Positions 8,323-16,993 of a stretch of DNA of 64,000 nucleotides are shown in pieces. The notes under the pieces were generated by a model, which saw only the letters and a list, made by a program, of their open reading frames with translations, searched no databases and had not been told where the DNA came from. Numbering within the stretch: position 1 is the stretch's first letter; every line of letters starts with the position of its first letter. The translations under genes were made by a program, and so were the position numbers. Source of the DNA: Prado023 sp963777855. Its GTDB lineage: Bacteria; Actinomycetota; Actinomycetes; S36-B12; CAIYMF01. The DNA lies in the NCBI GenBank assembly GCA_963777855.1, contig CAVZRW010000011.1, positions 1 through 64,000 of the forward strand, given 5' to 3'.

Positions 8323-10062
8323 TCAGCGTGCGGGACCGTTGAGCTCCGCGAACAGCCGCCGGGTCGCCGGGTACAGCTCGGCAAACACCGCGTGCATCCG
8401 GTCGTGCACCGCGCGGGTCTGCAGGTCCGGGGTGAAGCGACGGCGCACCGTCACCGTGGCCGCGGCGGCTGCCAGGCTCGGGAACCAGCCGGCGCCCCAC
8501 GCGGCCACCAGCGCCGCACCGGCAGCCCCCGCGTACTGAGGGTCGACCACGGGCTCGACCACGTGGTCGGTCACGTCGGCCAGGACCTGGCTGGTGACGT
8601 CGGAGACCGCACCACCCCCGGCGAAGCGCAGCACGGGCGACGGCGTCACCTTGCGCGCCTGGGCCTCGAGCAGCAGGCGCTTGTTGTGCGCGATCCCCTC
8701 GACGACCGCGCGGATCAGCTGCCGCTTTCCGGTGTCCAGGCCGATGTTGAGGAACATCCCGCGCACGTGCGGGTCCTCGAAGGGTGAGCGGCTGCCGTGC
8801 AGCCAGGGTGCGAAGAGCACCCCGCCCGCGCCGGCGGGCACCTCGGCGATCGTCGCGCCCAGGTAGTCGAGCAGGGGGTCGGTGCCGTCGTCGGCCGTGC
8901 GGCCTGAGGTCTCCAGGTAGATCCCGATCTCATCGAGGGCCAAGTGGTCGCGCACCCACTCGATGCACTTGCCCGAGGTCTCCTGCTCGCCGAAGTAGTT
9001 GTACCGGCCGGGCTGCGCCCCGGGCACCGTGGCCATCATCGTGCGGGTGTCGATGATCCGCCGGTCGGCCACCGTCGAGACCCAGCCGCTCGTGCCGACG
9101 TAGACGTGCGTGGACCCGAGGTCGGTGGCACCGGCTCCCACGCCGATGAGCGAGGCGTCCCCGCCGCCGGCGAAGACCGGGGTGCCCACCGGCAGGCCGA
9201 GCTCGGCCGCGGCGCGCGGGGTCAGGCCGCCGATCCTGCTGGCCAGCGCCACGATCTCGGGCAGGTGCGCCGGGACCACGCCGAGCCGGTCGACGATCCA
9301 CGGGCTCCAGCGGGCGCCGGCCGCGGTCGAGGTGGCGCGGTCCGCGGTGGAGGTGGCACCGGCCGCGGTCGTCGCACGCCTGTGTCCGGCGGCCTGCCCG
9401 GAGTCCCCATCGAGACGCTGGTCTCCCCGACCCCAGCGGTGGCCGGCACGGGTGCCCGTGCGGGTGTCGGCCAGGAACGTGGCGAAGGCCGAGTCGACGC
9501 TCATCGTGAACCGGCCAGTGGCCCGCGCCGTCAGGTAGTCCTTCGCGTCCAGCCATCGATGCACCCGCGCGAAGGCCGCAGGCTCCTCGTCGGCCACCCG
9601 CAGGTACTTCCAGACCGGGTCCTTGGCGCTGGCCGCCACCCCGCCGGCGATCCGCAGCCACGGCAGCACGAGCCCGACGCCGATCCCGGCCACCCGGGGC
9701 CCGCCGCGGGTCAGGGCAGCCATGCGCTCCGTCGGGCGCTGGTCGAGGTAGCTCAGCGCCGGGCGCACCGGTTCGCCGTCGGCGTCCACGAGCACCAGGC
9801 ACTGCATCTGCGCGCAGAACGTGAGCCCGTCGACCTCGTCGGGCCCCACGCCCGCCACGTCGAGCAGCTCCGGGACCGAGGATCGCAGCGCAGCCCACCA
9901 CTGGCGCGGGTCCTGCTCCGCTGAGCCGTCCGACGAGGCGCTCAGGGTCAGCGGCCGCGAGGTCGCCGCGCGCAGGGCCAGACCGTCGGGGGTCACGTCG
10001 TACAGGCAGGTCTTCAGCGCGGTCGTGCCCAGGTCGACGGCGAGCAGGCGGCGGTTCCCCAT
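8323..10062 (-). CDS. FGGY-family carbohydrate kinase
   Basis: A 579-residue sugar kinase similar to xylulokinase. The N-terminal phosphate loop is AVDLGTTALKTCLYD, followed by DGLTFCAQMQCLVLVD, and the C-terminal ATPase domain has FAGGGAVSDVTSQVLADV and PQYAGAAGAALVA. FGGY kinases phosphorylate ketoses, polyols or similar. Residues roughly 205-258 are a low-complexity insert (RGDQRLDGDSG, then TTAAGATSTA and a repeat of it) between the two domains, which relatives of about 500 residues lack. It is divergent from the aminotransferase/aldolase pair, which suggests a joint catabolic route; the substrate is unknown. It converges on the hydrolase gene. Confidence 0.88.
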   Translation of the reverse strand: MGNRRLLAVDLGTTALKTCLYDVTPDGLALRAATSRPLTLSASSDGSAEQDPRQWWAALRSSVPELLDVAGVGPDEVDGLTFCAQMQCLVLVDADGEPVRPALSYLDQRPTERMAALTRGGPRVAGIGVGLVLPWLRIAGGVAASAKDPVWKYLRVADEEPAAFARVHRWLDAKDYLTARATGRFTMSVDSAFATFLADTRTGTRAGHRWGRGDQRLDGDSGQAAGHRRATTAAGATSTADRATSTAAGARWSPWIVDRLGVVPAHLPEIVALASRIGGLTPRAAAELGLPVGTPVFAGGGDASLIGVGAGATDLGSTHVYVGTSGWVSTVADRRIIDTRTMMATVPGAQPGRYNYFGEQETSGKCIEWVRDHLALDEIGIYLETSGRTADDGTDPLLDYLGATIAEVPAGAGGVLFAPWLHGSRSPFEDPHVRGMFLNIGLDTGKRQLIRAVVEGIAHNKRLLLEAQARKVTPSPVLRFAGGGAVSDVTSQVLADVTDHVVEPVVDPQYAGAAGAALVAAWGAGWFPSLAAAAATVTVRRRFTPDLQTRAVHDRMHAVFAELYPATRRLFAELNGPAR

Positions 10063-10293
10063 AGCGCCCGAGTATCGCGCCCCCCACTGCAGAACCTCCG
10101 CAACAGCCAGGTTCCTCCCCGGCGATGCGGAGGACCCTGTCCCTCACGGAGGGTCCTGCCCCTCACGGAGGATGAATCGGGCTGCCGGGGCGGGCTGCGG
10201 AACGGGCTGCGGGGCGGGGCTGGGGAGCCGGGCTGGCGGGGGTCGGCGGGGGCGCGGTGGAAGGATGGGACCCGACTCCCGAGGAGGATCCCC
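10063..10293. promoter_or_regulatory. Divergent control region with short repeats and a hairpin
   Basis: This is the 231-bp region between the FGGY kinase and the aminotransferase gene. CCCTCACGGAGG occurs twice, at 10141 and 10160 (19-bp spacing). A 7-bp inverted repeat GGACCCT/AGGGTCC (10132-10138 and 10150-10156) encloses the first copy. These are plausible operator sites for a regulator that is not encoded here. The rest is a G-rich tract with a GAGGAGGA ribosome site just before GTG 10294. Confidence 0.45.
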
Positions 10294-11767
10294 GTGGCCG
10301 ACGGCTTCGCCATCACCGAGTACCCGGACGTCCCGCGCGTCATCGCCGACCTGGACGCGCTGATCGCCCAGCCCATCCGGCGGCTGCGCCCGGAGGCGCT
10401 CGAGAGCCTATCTCGAGGAGCACTTCGAGAAGCGCTGCCAGTCCTCGAAGTCCATGACCACGCAGGCCGCGGAGTACATCCCGGGCGGCGTGCAGCACAA
10501 CCTCGCGTTCAACATGCCCTTCCCTCTGGTCATCACCCGCGCGGCAGGCGCGCACCTGTACGACCTCGACGGCAACGAGTACCTCGACTTCCTGCAGGCC
10601 GGCGGGCCCACGGTGCTCGGCTCGAACCCGCCGGAGGTGCTCGAGCAGGTCATCGACCTGCTGCGCACGTGTGGCCCCTCCACGGGGCTGTTCCACGAGT
10701 ACGAGATGAAGCTGGCGCGCTTCATCGCCGAGCACATGCCGGCCGTCCCGATGTTCCGGATGCTCGGGTCGGGCACGGAGGGGTGCATGGCCGCGATCCG
10801 CGTCGCACGGCTGGCCACGGGCCACCGCAACGTGGTGAAGATGGGCGGCGCGTACCACGGGTGGTCCGACCAGCTGGCCTACGGCCTGCGCATCCCCGGC
10901 ACCCGCCATCACGAGGCCAACGGCGTGCCCAAGCACGTGTTCCGGTACACGCAGGAGTTCTTCCCGGGCGATCTCGACGCCCTGGAGCGCACCCTGCGGT
11001 TCAACCGGGCCCGCGGGGGCACGGCGGCGGTGCTCATCGAGCCGGTCGGGCCGGAGTCCGGCACGCGACCGCTGCCGCGCGACTTCAACGCCGGCGTGCG
11101 GGCCCTGTGCGACAAGTACGGCGCGCTGCTGATCTTCGACGAGGTGGTCACCGGGTTCCGGATCGGGCTGTCCGGTGCGCAGGGCTACTTCGGCGTCGAG
11201 CCGGACCTCACCGTGTTCGGCAAGGTCGTGGCCGGCGGCTACCCGTCGGCCGGCGGCCTCGGCGGCAGGCGCGAGCACATGCAGTACCTCGCCGCAGGCA
11301 TCCAGGCGGGGTCGAAGAAGGCCCTCGTCGGCGGCACGATGGCCGCCAACCCGCTGTCGTCGGCGGCCGGGTACTTCACGCTCGTGGAGATGGAGCGCAC
11401 CAAGGCCCCCGAGCGCGCCGGGGCGATGGGCGACCGGCTCACCGCGGGCTTGCGCGAGTCCATCACGCGGCACGGGCTGCCCTTCGTCGCCTACAACCAG
11501 GGCTCGATCGTGCACCTGCAGACCGTGGGCACGATGCACTTCAGCGTGGACTTCAACCGGATCTGGGAGATCCCCGGCAAGCTCAAGGAGATCAAGGCGC
11601 GCAAGGAGGTCATGGAGCAGATGGGCGCGGCCTACGCGGCCGAGGGGATGATCACCCTCGCCGGCTCCCGGCTCTACACCAGCGCCGCCCACACCGAGGC
11701 CACGATCGACCAGGCGCTGGCCGGCTTCGACCGGGTGTTCGCGGCTGTCGAGGGGGCGCGGCCGTGA
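10294..11767 (+). CDS. Class III PLP aminotransferase (glutamate-1-semialdehyde aminomutase-like), one frameshift
   Basis: Starts at GTG 10294 behind a strong GAGGAGGA site and continues through one extra C near 10408: the intended text ...EALESYLEEHFEKRCQSS joins the long downstream frame. About 490 residues when corrected. Class III markers are the PLP-binding GTEGCMAAIRVAR, the metal/PLP region AYHGWSDQL, the motif LLIFDEVVTGFR, and the Schiff-base lysine in FGKVVAGGYPSAGG. It resembles HemL-like transaminases rather than biosynthetic HemL. It overlaps the aldolase gene by four bases (GTGA), so the two are co-translated. The amino substrate is unknown. Confidence 0.85.
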
Positions 11768-12744
11768 ACGAGGCCGAGGCCCGGCGGGCCCTCGTGCGGG
11801 CCGGCCGTCGCCTGCTCGCCGAGGGCCTGGTGGCGCGCACCTGGGGCAACCTGAGCGTGCGCCTGGACGAGCGCACGATGGCCGTCACGCCCAGCGGGAT
11901 CTCCTACCCCGACCTGACCGAGGAGATGATCGTCCTCGTCGACCTGCAGACCGGCCAGTGGTCCGGGCAGTTGCGGCCCAGCGGCGAGCGCGGCCTGCAC
12001 GCCGAGGTCTACCGCCGTCGGCCCGAGGTCACCGCCGCGGTGCACACCCACCAGGTCGCGGCGTCGATCTGCGCGGCCGCGCGGGTGTCGGTGCCCACCG
12101 GGTTCGGCCGCGTGGCCTGTGCCCCGTACGCCCTGCCGGGCACGAAGAAGCTGACCCAGGGCACCGCTGACGCACTCGGGCGCGGCGACGCGGCGCTCAT
12201 GGCCAACCACGGGGCGTTCGCGGTCGGCGACAGCCTGGACGAGGCCTTCCATCGCGTGAGCGACCTCGAACGAGCCTGCGCTGCGCACGTGGTCGTCAGC
12301 CGCCCCCGCGAGGGATCGCACATGCCTGCCGACCCGGATGCCCGGTGGGACCCCGCGTGGGTGGCGCCGACGGCGCTGCCCGACGGCAGCCCGGCGTGGC
12401 TGTCCTCGGCACCCTTCACCGAGCGCTACTCCATCCTGCGCCGGCCGCTGCCGCCCGTGCTCGATGACATCGCCCAGCTGACCGGTCGACGCGTGGAGTC
12501 CATCACTCGCACGCCGCGGCACCGGCCGCGCAGCGACGCTGTGCTCGTGCCGGGCCGTGGGGCCCTGGTGTTCGGCGACGATCACGAGGCGGTGGCGATG
12601 GTCCTGGAGAAGGCGGCGCGCGCCTGGATCGGGGGAGTCGGGCTGGGTGGGGCCAAGCCCCTTCCGGCGTGGGAGGCGATGCTGATGCGCGCGGTCTACG
12701 TGCGCTCCTACTCCAAGCAGGCTGCCTCGGCCGCGACGGACTGA
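11764..12744 (+). CDS. Class II aldolase/adducin-domain protein
   Basis: A 326-residue protein. Residues 1-190 form the L-fuculose-phosphate aldolase-like fold with TWGNLSVRL, TPSGISY, the zinc residues in HTHQVAASI and the MANHGAFAVG motif. About 130 extra C-terminal residues (from near TERYSILRRPLPPV) are unusual for simple class II aldolases, which are about 200-230 residues, and may be a second domain. Coupled by a GTGA overlap to the aminotransferase and divergent from a sugar kinase. Retro-aldol cleavage of a phosphorylated sugar or sugar-like acid is the likely reaction; the substrate is not evident. Confidence 0.85.
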   Translation: MNEAEARRALVRAGRRLLAEGLVARTWGNLSVRLDERTMAVTPSGISYPDLTEEMIVLVDLQTGQWSGQLRPSGERGLHAEVYRRRPEVTAAVHTHQVAASICAAARVSVPTGFGRVACAPYALPGTKKLTQGTADALGRGDAALMANHGAFAVGDSLDEAFHRVSDLERACAAHVVVSRPREGSHMPADPDARWDPAWVAPTALPDGSPAWLSSAPFTERYSILRRPLPPVLDDIAQLTGRRVESITRTPRHRPRSDAVLVPGRGALVFGDDHEAVAMVLEKAARAWIGGVGLGGAKPLPAWEAMLMRAVYVRSYSKQAASAATD

Positions 12745-12773
12745 GTTCGGCGGCGCGGCGGCCGATCCCCGGA

Positions 12774-12779
12774 TATCGT
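12774..12779 (+). promoter_or_regulatory. -10 hexamer TATCGT, leaderless promoter
   Basis: TATCGT is followed by six bases and ATG 12786, with no ribosome-binding site. Confidence 0.5.
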
Positions 12780-12785
12780 GGCGGG

Positions 12786-13636
12786 ATGGAGTTACTGATC
12801 ATTGCCGTGCTGATCGGGGCGATCGTGGTCCTCATGCGCTCCCGCTCCCCACAGCGCTCGGTCGAGTCGCGGCAGGCCCGCGAGCTGGCCGACCGGCGCT
12901 GGGCGGCGGTGCGACGGGTCGCCGAGGAGGACGTGACCCAGTTGGGCCAGCAGGTGGCCCAGGCTCCCGTTCCGCAGTCCCTCGACGAGGACGCGGCGAA
13001 GGACTTCGACGACGCCCTTGCCGCCTACGAGCGGGCCAAGGAGACCCTGGCTGCGGCGGCCCATCCCGACGACCTGCAGTGGGTGTCGAAGTCGCTCGAC
13101 GACGGCCGCTTCGCCCTGGCCCGCCTCGAGGCACGCAGCGAGGGTCGCCCGCTGCCCAGCCGTCGGGCGCCGTGCTTCTTCGACCAGCGCCACGGCGTGT
13201 CCGTGGGGGAGGCATCCTGGGCCCCGGCTGGTGGGGCCGTGCGCGACGTTCCCGTGTGCGCCGCCTGCCAGGCCCGGATCGCCGATGGCCTGGACCCGCA
13301 GGCCCGGCTGGTGCCCACGGCCGCAGGGGATCGGCCCTACTACGACGCCGGCCCGGAGTACGCACCCTGGGCGCGGGGGTGGTACGCCGCGTCGGGCATG
13401 TACATGATGAACAACATGCTGCTGGGCACGCTGCTGCTGCAGTCGATGTACCTGCCCGCCGGGTATGACTACTTCGGCGCAGGGGACGCCGGTGGTGGGG
13501 ACGCCGACGGCGGCGACACGGGGACTCCGGTGGTGGCGACTCCGGGGACTCCGGTGGTGGCGACCTCGGCGGCGGTGGATTCGACGGGGGCGGTGGCGAC
13601 GGCGGCGGGTTCGACTTCGGCGACTTCGGCTTCTAG
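12786..13636 (+). CDS. Membrane-anchored protein with Cys pair and Gly-rich tail, probable frameshift
   Basis: Begins MELLIIAVLIGAIVVLM, a single N-terminal membrane anchor, followed by a charged helical region. A C-x2-C pair (VCAACQA) and a further cysteine in APCFFDQRHGVS lie in the middle, and a hydrophobic MYMMNNMLLGTLLLQSMY segment lies near residue 205. Near 13519 a missing C shifts frame. The other frame gives a Gly/Asp/Phe-rich tail ending GGGFDFGDFGF at TAG 13634, which matches the tail style of such actinobacterial proteins far better than the Pro/Thr/Arg text of the uncorrected frame. The function is unknown. The stop overlaps the MFS stop on the other strand. Confidence 0.65.
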
Positions 13637-14874
13637 CCGGCCCGGGCCGCAACCGGGTGCGCAGTGGTGGCCCGGGGCTCGGGGAGCCGCGCGGACACCA
13701 GCGCGGCGACCACCAGCAGCGCCACCGCGCCGAGCAGGGCGACCGTGAACCGGCCGTCCGTCGTGCGCAGCGCGGACATCGCGTAGACGAACACGACCGA
13801 GCCCTGGCCGAACAGCTGCATCAGGCCGTTGGAGGTGCCCTCCGGCGTGGGCCGGGTCACCTCCGCGGCGTACTGGAACCCGATGGGCAGCGCCGAGACC
13901 AGGAAGAAGCCGAGCGCGAACCCGCAGACCAGAAGCACCGGCATGGAGGTGGCGTAGGCGATCCCGAGCAGTCCGGGGATGGCCCCGGCGAAGGCGAGGA
14001 CGAGGAACGGTGCGCGTCGGCCCCGCCGGTCGGAGAGGGCCGGCAGCACCACGGCGCCGATGAGGCCGCCCACCAGGAGAACCGCCCCCAGCGTCCCGGC
14101 GTCCGACGGGGTGAACCCGCGGGGTCGGATGATCGCCTCCACCCAGGTCGTCAGGCCGTTGAAGACCCCAAGTCCCACGAAGGCGATGGCCAGGACCGCC
14201 CAGAAGGCACGGTTGCGCAGGGCCGAGCGCAGGCCGTCGAGCACCAGGGCGCGATGCTGCTGGTCCGCGGGAGAGGCCGGGGTCGGCGGGTCCGAACGTG
14301 CGAGCAGGACGAAGAGGGCGGCAGAGGCAGCCGCGGCGATGCCGTAGAGCAGCTGCACGCGGGCGATGGACATCGACTGGATCAGCACCGGGCTGAGCAC
14401 CATTCCCAGTGCGGTGCCGACGAGGTTGCCCACCGTCACCAGCCCGACGGCGGTCGCCCGCTGATCGGGGGCGAACCACCGGGCCGGCATCGTCGTCCAG
14501 GCGTTGAGAAGCAGGGGCTGCGCCGCGGCGATACCGAGCGTGGCGGCCATCGCCAGGGCGTAGTTCGAGCCCGCGAGACCGCGCAGCACGCCGCAGACGC
14601 CCATGAGCAGCGAGCCCAGCCCGACCGCGATGCGGAACCCGCGCGTGTCGATCAGCCATGAGGCCGGGATCGACAGCGGGATGAAGGCGAGCATGAACAC
14701 CATCGCGAATGCGCCGATGGCCACGTCGCTGACCCCGTAGAACTGCGCGGCGGGCCCGGTGATCGGTGCGTAGCCGATCCAGAGCGTCTGGATGGTGACG
14801 TTCACCAACGTGAACACGGCAAGGACCACCCAGCGATACGGGTACACGCGCACGGTGGACACAGCGTGGATCAT
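13633..14874 (-). CDS. Major facilitator superfamily transporter
   Basis: A 413-residue protein with 12 predicted membrane helices. It has the MFS loop 2-3 motif weakly in SWLIDTRGFRIAVGLGS, and the 8-9 loop PALSDRRGRRAPFLVLA is a clear match. The start ATG 14874 gives MIHAVSTVRVYPYRWVVLA; GTG five residues in is also possible. The long open frame upstream of the ATG (to 15216) has no family similarity and covers the small plus-strand gene at 14950. Cargo is unknown. It ends on top of the stop codon of the preceding convergent gene, leaving no room for a separate terminator. Confidence 0.88.
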   Translation of the reverse strand: MIHAVSTVRVYPYRWVVLAVFTLVNVTIQTLWIGYAPITGPAAQFYGVSDVAIGAFAMVFMLAFIPLSIPASWLIDTRGFRIAVGLGSLLMGVCGVLRGLAGSNYALAMAATLGIAAAQPLLLNAWTTMPARWFAPDQRATAVGLVTVGNLVGTALGMVLSPVLIQSMSIARVQLLYGIAAAASAALFVLLARSDPPTPASPADQQHRALVLDGLRSALRNRAFWAVLAIAFVGLGVFNGLTTWVEAIIRPRGFTPSDAGTLGAVLLVGGLIGAVVLPALSDRRGRRAPFLVLAFAGAIPGLLGIAYATSMPVLLVCGFALGFFLVSALPIGFQYAAEVTRPTPEGTSNGLMQLFGQGSVVFVYAMSALRTTDGRFTVALLGAVALLVVAALVSARLPEPRATTAHPVAARAG

Positions 14875-14937
14875 GCCAGCGGGCGCACGGCCGGTGCCGG
14901 TCCGGCGAGCCGAATCGCTGTCGGCGCCCGGGACGGT

Positions 14938-14943
14938 GAGGAT
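14938..14943 (+). promoter_or_regulatory. -10-like GAGGAT before the 26-aa gene
   Basis: GAGGAT is followed by six bases and GTG 14950, the standard leaderless spacing of this window. The hexamer keeps only the conserved A and T. Confidence 0.35.
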
Positions 14944-14949
14944 GGGGGC

Positions 14950-15030
14950 GTGGACAACACTGTCGTGAAGGTGATCGCATTGGTCCTGGTCGTGCTGATG
15001 GTGGTGGGCGTGTTCATCAGCTTCCTCTGA
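14950..15030 (+). CDS. 26-residue single-helix membrane peptide
   Basis: GTG 14950 to TGA 15028 encodes MDNTVVKVIALVLVVLMVVG followed by VFISFL. A short polar head is followed by one membrane helix of about 20 residues that ends at the C-terminus. Codon use is typical for the organism, and the frame exactly fills the space between the divergent MFS gene and SulP. It was too short for automatic calling. Similar tiny membrane proteins are common in Actinobacteria, but none has an assigned role that I can name with confidence. Confidence 0.6.
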   Translation: MDNTVVKVIALVLVVLMVVGVFISFL

Positions 15031-15201
15031 CCGGGCGAGGGCGGGCTGGGTCAGGCTCCGCCGGAACGCTCGTGGACGGTTGGCTCGACAGGCCCGTCCA
15101 GAGGGCCGGTGCGGCAGGGCCAACCCCCTGACGGGTGACACGCCGTCCGACCTCGCACACGTGAAACCGCGCGGCAACACGCGCTTGTCGGCCCCAGCCC
15201 C

Positions 15202-15207
15202 TACGCT
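15202..15207 (+). promoter_or_regulatory. -10 hexamer TACGCT, leaderless promoter of sulP
   Basis: TACGCT is followed by seven bases and ATG 15215; no ribosome-binding site is present. Confidence 0.55.
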
Positions 15208-15214
15208 GCGGCCC

Positions 15215-16907
15215 ATGAACCTGACACCCGCGCTGTTCCGTGGCTACCAGAGGTCGTGGCTCGGCCGCGACGTGATCGCCGGCGTGACGCTGGCTGCAGT
15301 GGCCATCCCCGAGACCATGGGCTACACGTCCATCGCCCAGACGCCGATCTGACCGGCCTCTACACGGTCATCTTCCCGACGATCGTCTTCGCGCTCCTCG
15401 GCGTCGTCCCGCCTGCTGGTGGTCGGTGCCGACTCGGCCACCGCGGCGGTCCTGGCCGCGGGCCTGGCCGGGCTGGGCGTCGCCGGGCTGACCCCCTACT
15501 CGCCCGAGTGGCTCGCCGTACTGCAGCCTCATCGCGCTCGTCTGCGGCGCCATGCTGCTCCTGGCGCGCGCTGCTCAAGCTCGGGTTCCTCGGTGACTTC
15601 CTCAGCGCCTCGGTGCTCATCGGCTTCCTCACCGGTGTCGGCATCCAGGTGTTCACCGGCCAGATCCCGGACATGCTCGGGAGTGCCCAAGGGCACGGGG
15701 AACTGGTTCCAGCAGCAGTGGGGGACGATCCAGTCAGATCCCGGACGCCAACCTCGCGACCTTCGCCTTCGCCGTCGGGACGCTCGCGATCATCGTCGGC
15801 GTTCAAGAGGTTCGCGCCCAAGGTCCCCGGTGCGGTGGTCGCCGTGATCGCTGTCCATCATCGTGTCAACGGCCATCGATGCCGCGCGCGACGGCGTGGC
15901 GTCGTCGGGGCGGTCCAGGGCGGCTTCCCGCCGATCGGGCTGCCCGGCGGCGTCAGCTGGAGCTGACGTGCCGAGTGTGCTCGCATCGCCTTCTCGTGCT
16001 TCGTGCTCATCATCGCTCAGAGCGCGGCCACCTCGCGCAGCTTCGCCGCCAAGCACGGCCAGCGGGTGGACATCAACCACGACATCGTGGGCCTGAGCGC
16101 CGCGAACTTCGCCGCTGGCCTGAGTGGCACCTTCGTGGTCAACGGCAGCCCCACCAAGACCCAGATCCTCGACGAGCAGGGGGCCGGACGCCAGGTCGCC
16201 AACCTCGACGATGTCGCTTGGTCGTGCTCCTCTTCGTCCTGTTCTTCACCGGGCTGCTGACGAACATGCCGAAGGCCGTACTGGCCGGGATCGTCTTCAT
16301 GATCGGTCTCGAGCCTGATCGACGTCGCCGGGCTGAAGGCGCATCCGTGGCCGACGCGGTTCAGCGAGTTCGTCATCGCGTGCCTCACCGCCGTCGTCGT
16401 CTTCGCGGTCGGCGTCGAGCAGGGCATCATCCTGGCCATCGTGCTGTCGATCCTCGAGATCGTCCGCCGCGCCTACCACCCGCAGCTTCGTGGTCGGCGA
16501 AAGCGTCGGATGGCGAGCCGACCTACGTGCCAGCTGCCACCCGGGGCGCAGAGCGTGCCAGGCCTCATCGTCTTCCGCTACGACGCCGAGCTCTTCTACG
16601 CCAACGCCAGCCGGTTCACCGACGACGTGAAGGCGCTGATCGACGGCGCGCCGGACCCGGTGCGCTGGGTGGTGCTCGACGCGGCGCGATCACCGACGTC
16701 GACTACTCCGCCGGCGTTCAGTTCCACGACCTCGTCGAGTTCCTGGGAGCCCGTGGCATCACAGTCGCCCTGATCCGCGCCGACGACGCGCTGCGCGAGA
16801 CCCTGACCAACTACCACGTGCTCGGTGGGGACTCGCCCGTGCGGGTGTTCCCCTCCATGAACGAGGCACTGCGCGCCTTCCAGGCCGACGTGCCCGCAGC
16901 CACGTAG
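15215..16907 (+). CDS. SulP family anion permease with STAS domain, many frameshifts
   Basis: Read across about 18 single-base breaks, the intended protein (about 555 residues) is clear: GVTLAAVAIPETMGYTSIA, then RLLVVGADSATAAVLAAGL, GFLTGVGIQVFTGQIPDMLG, IIAQSAATSRSFAAKHGQRV and FVVNGSPTKTQI are typical SulP text. The C-terminus is a STAS domain (GLIVFRYDAELFYANASRF ... ITDVDYSAGVQFHDL). SulP proteins move sulfate, bicarbonate or other anions. Breaks fall near 15351, 15403, 15524, 15570, 15680, 15734, 15801, 15850, 15900, 15964, 15983, 16207, 16218, 16311, 16485, 16504, 16535 and 16684. The text between is intact, so this is either a consensus-error region or a very recent pseudogene. Confidence 0.8.
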
Positions 16908-16932
16908 CGCGACGGCGCGCACTGCCCACACG

Positions 16933-16972
16933 CGACGGTGGCCGGCTCCCGTGAGGGAACCGGCCACCGTCG
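16933..16972. terminator. Strong bidirectional terminator between sulP and gap
   Basis: A 13-bp perfect stem (16933-16945 with 16960-16972, CGACGGTGGCCGG and its complement), one mismatch, then CTCC/GGGA-type pairs around a GTGA loop. It lies between convergent genes. Confidence 0.85.
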
Positions 16973-16993
16973 GTCGGTGCGTGAGGTGGTGCG

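Noticed and set aside
9110..9924. Plus-strand frames inside the FGGY kinase
   Set aside because: The minus-strand kinase has all family motifs; the plus frames do not.
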